Below, one piece after another: positions 61,501-64,000 of a DNA stretch of 64,000 nt. The DNA is from Loxodes magnus (taxonomy: Eukaryota; Ciliophora; Karyorelictea; Loxodida; Loxodidae). A program made the translations under genes and the position numbers. Positions within the stretch are counted from its first letter, which is position 1. The number at the start of each line of letters is the position of its first letter. Under the pieces are notes generated by a model that was given only the letters and a program-made list of their open reading frames with translations, had not been told where the DNA came from and made no database searches. Location: NCBI GenBank assembly GCA_946699065.1, contig CAMPDV010000017.1, positions 62,001 through 126,000 on the forward strand, given 5' to 3'.

Positions 61501-62500
61501 TGAGATTAATTTAAAGAAAAGATTTTTAATTAGCAACTTCAATATTTAATGAATCATGTTATATAGACCTGAATTGACTACCTTTTAAGCACATTATGGC
61601 TATAAAATTCTTCAGATTCTACTTAAAATTAAATAAGAAAGTATTGATTTTCCAAGATCAACAATAGGCTCTCTTTTCATTAATATATGGAAAAAAGGAT
61701 TTCAATACTACGATTAAGTGTAGAAAAAATACAACAATATTTTACAAAGTAGCAACTAAAAAATTTATGAGAATGAAAACAGCTAAAGTATATACTGAAT
61801 AATTTGGTAATCTTTAACAATTTCCACAAATTACTTATACGAAATTAAACAAATATTATAGACGAGAAATTATCAGTATATATAGACTTAGAACCTAAAT
61901 TTATAATTTTCGTAAGGATCTTTAAGATCGTCATTACACCATTGATAATCCCTATTGTATGTGTGGAGAGTATGAAACTTTCGAGCATATCTTTAAATGT
62001 GTGTACTATTCTAATATAATAAATTGATTATCAGAAAAGATCGAAAATTATGATTTAAGGGGCCTTATACTATATGATCAAGAATATCTAAACTCATTTT
62101 CAAGGTCTAAATTGGAGTATTTAGACTTATAGATCGGGATATTTCACAAGAAGCTAATGACAATGAGACTTGAGATTCTAGAAATGGAGAAAGCAAAAAA
62201 GGAAGAAGCTAAAGATGAATAGAAAGAAGAACTAATTAAAGAAAAATGATGAGATGTAAACAAGAATAAAAAACAATTTAAAAACATTTACTAAAGTCTA
62301 TAATTGAAAGAAGCAATTCTTACAATTAAAGACATCAAAAAACTCTTTTAGTTTAAATTTACTCATGGTGGTCCATGCTTAAAGAAACAAATTATCAGAA
62401 TATCTCCAAAACGTCCAGTAAAAGGCCAAGAGTAAGCAATTTATCCTTAGTTTAACTATCCCTAAAACATGACAAATAATAGTTTTAGTTATAAATTATT
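58540..62500 (+). mobile_element. LINE ORF2: endonuclease-RT-zinc finger, split by SINE-like insert and frameshifts
   Basis: ATG 58,540 opens an APE-type endonuclease (GHININGIASK, then MGDFNA at 58,927, then a NHIPITVDF-like end). The RT follows with KAFGPDGIKGELL (about 59,910), NWRPISLIN (about 60,090), DVEKMF, QGSSQGPVLALLN (about 60,480) and WTDDLILLS (60,611), in the usual order. After the insert at 60,754-61,192 the frame resumes with YLGVIL and LPKVEYGGDLVPW, and ends with a CXCX7HX4C motif at 61,956-62,000 and a basic tail. The tryptophans in NWRPIS and in the Trp before KAFGPDG are TGA. Frameshifts occur near 59,760 and 60,595. Both catalytic Asp residues are present, so it was probably active until recently, but this copy is broken. 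Confidence 0.8.
60754..61192 (-). mobile_element. GC-rich SINE-like repeat, copy C, inserted in LINE RT
   Basis: Minus-strand copy of the repeat at 45,380-45,830. It includes the body, the hairpin tail (60,780-60,815) and an A/T-rich TTTA-like end at 60,754-60,780. It separates the LINE WTDD box from the YLGVIL segment that should follow, so it inserted after the LINE did. A clean target-site duplication is not obvious. Confidence 0.8.
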
Positions 62501-62635
62501 TTTATAAGTAATGTTTACCTTATTTTATGTTTTTAATATTAAATCAATATTATATTGGAATAATATTTATAGTCTTACACTAGAAAAATTATTTTGATAT
62601 TCATTTTAAATTAATATTTATTAAAAAAGATTCAA

Positions 62636-63770
62636 TCAAATTTTTTATACTATATTCATGATTTTATTAGGAACCGTTTTTCATTGAGGTGTGAGTTTTG
62701 ATCAGAGTGGAAAATGTTAGGTTAGTCTTCAGAGTGCTTTCTTTCGTTGAAAGAAGAATCTTGATAATCATGATAGGCATCCTGCTAATTTAGCAACTTC
62801 AATAGCAGGGTTTCATAATTACTCATGTACTTTCTTCTTTTATTATTGGAATTTGTTAATAAATGATTATTCAGATAAAATAGCATTATTAATAAGGTCA
62901 AAGTTTGCACCAAGGTAGGTGATAGTAAGCTGGGCATCGAAGTTTTTGAAATTTAGATATCAAAGTATTTTAAAACAGATAGTAGCGTTAAAAATTTCCT
63001 AGTTGTGCAAACGACAGCAATATCGTCAAGATACCGCATAGTCTTACTGAAAGTCTTAATAATTCTATCAAATGGTTTAAAGAATAATTAACATGCTCTA
63101 GGAGCACTTGAGATTCCAAAGGGTAGTACTCTTCATCTATATAATTATCCATTTTACTCGAATCCTAAATATAAGCGCTATTCCGGTACAACTTCTATTT
63201 GTCAATAGGCTTAGTTGTAATCTATGATTCCTACTAATGAGTTATGCTTGATTAATAGTTTTAGGTCCATAACATCCGGAAGGTATATTTAAGAATTGGT
63301 AAGGTAATAATTAAGTTTGGTAGCGTCATATACTAGACGTAATTCTCCATTCTTTTTAGGAACAGTGAAAATTGGACATGCATGAGTAACTTCTTTGTTA
63401 TTTTCGATAATTTTCTTTCGTATTAAGATTATTAAGAGTTGCTCAATGTCTTCAATTTCCTGTTCATGTATTCTAGACTTTTAAATATAAACTTTAGGTT
63501 CATTTTTGAACTCTAAACTCCAACCATTAATATAAGCTTATTTTAGTTTATCAGATAGAATTAATTTACTTAATAATTCTGGATAATGTCTTTAATAAGC
63601 TTAAATGGAATGTTTATATTTTCATATTTCATCGATGTTAATTTGAATGCATTTTTGTTAATTGGAAATTAATTGATCGAGAAATAATTATTAAATGTCT
63701 AATGATGAACTCACTTTTTCTTGAAAATAGGTTTCTTGGTCTTCTTATTCTTCTTATACTTATAGTCCTT
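62636..63770 (-). CDS. Reverse transcriptase-RNase H of DIRS/LTR type
   Basis: Continuous minus-strand frame ending at TGA 62,636-62,638. Motifs in order: GWSLEFKNEP, PIFTVPKKNGELRLVYDATKLN shortened here to its core KKNGELRLVYDA, DYNQAYWQIEV (Trp is TGA), RWRVLPFGISSAPRA, and the active site YLDD at 63,022-63,033. Beyond it are ITYLGANFD and a LAGCLSWLSRFF segment that fits the RNase H part. LPFG-S-AP and YLDD set it apart from the LINE RTs in the window (WTDD, YAYD). DIRS and Ty3-like elements share this layout. No integrase, tyrosine recombinase or LTR is seen, so the order is open. All catalytic residues checked are intact. It converges tail-to-tail with the LINE ending at about 62,500. 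Confidence 0.75.
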
Positions 63771-64000
63771 TGACTTAGTATTGCTGAGAAATAGCCTCTT
63801 TTCGTTGAGGAATAGCTCCTAAATCGTAAACCCTTGAGGAATTGGAGGGTCATCACGAATTATGTCTGACATGTTCTTGGCTGTAATTATCATGCCAAGT
63901 TAAGAACATTAGGCAAGAACTGTTGCAAAATAGGCCCATCTAGTAATGTTTGGAGGAAGAAGCTAATTTGGAAATAATTGGATGTTGTTATTAGCAACAA
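63711..64000 (-). CDS. Upstream ORF of the DIRS/LTR-type element (gag-like?), partial
   Basis: Minus-strand frame open from the right edge to a TGA at 63,711-63,713, at least 95 codons, including NITRWAYFATVLAQ, an internal Met at 63,872, and a very Lys-rich end (KYKKNKKTKKPIFKKK). It overlaps the RT frame by some tens of bases, as gag and pol frames often do. The basic tail could bind nucleic acid. No zinc knuckle lies in the visible part. The N-terminus is outside the window. Confidence 0.45.

Overview
The window reads as AT-rich nuclear DNA of a ciliate that has no codon reserved for stop. TAA and TAG must be read as glutamine and TGA as tryptophan for any of the recognisable genes to make sense. 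TGA falls on conserved tryptophans in WD40 repeats, in a zinc knuckle, in reverse transcriptase motifs, and at matching sites in two paralogous genes. This fits the karyorelict code (Loxodes and relatives, NCBI table 27) or the Condylostoma code (table 28). I cannot name the species. Under the standard code almost everything here looks non-coding, so the few ORFs that code yields are mostly shadows.

Layout. 1-5,359: about 41 copies of a 126-bp unit that looks like a satellite but is, on the minus strand, a huge array of nearly identical 42-residue WD40 repeats; it runs off the left edge. 5,252-6,036: nine 84-89 bp tandem repeats abutting its 5' side. 7,194-14,919: a very long T-rich plus-strand open region, possibly one multipass membrane protein with a 19-nt intron (weak call). 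15,270-17,650: a second, ordinary and frame-damaged WD40 gene on the minus strand. 17,650-23,100: weak coding signals and a minus-strand LINE remnant.

23,144-31,106 and 48,420-55,545 hold two paralogues of a giant protein: helical N-terminus, P-loop GTPase, long glutamine-rich coiled middle, then a SecA-type DEAD motor. The GTPase and SecA ends are almost identical between copies while the middle has diverged. Each copy carries one single-base frameshift, at different places.

31,300-47,300, between the paralogues, is a retroelement graveyard: an old LINE with a mutated YADD box, an inverted LINE 3' fragment of the same family, several ORF1-only (zinc-knuckle) units including one nested inside the LINE endonuclease with a target-site duplication, and a GC-rich SINE-like repeat. 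Several elements share one 3' tail, a short hairpin followed by (TTTA)n. 56,040-62,500: a fuller LINE with overlapping ORF1 and ORF2, its RT split by the SINE-like repeat. 62,636-64,000: minus-strand reverse transcriptase-RNase H of DIRS/LTR type with an overlapping upstream ORF, running off the right edge.

The LINEs plausibly supplied the machinery that moved the ORF1-only units and the SINE-like repeat. The WD40 and GTPase-SecA genes are the host-like content. Gene ends and introns are uncertain throughout, because with three sense-coded stops every frame is open and calls rest on motifs and paralogue conservation.
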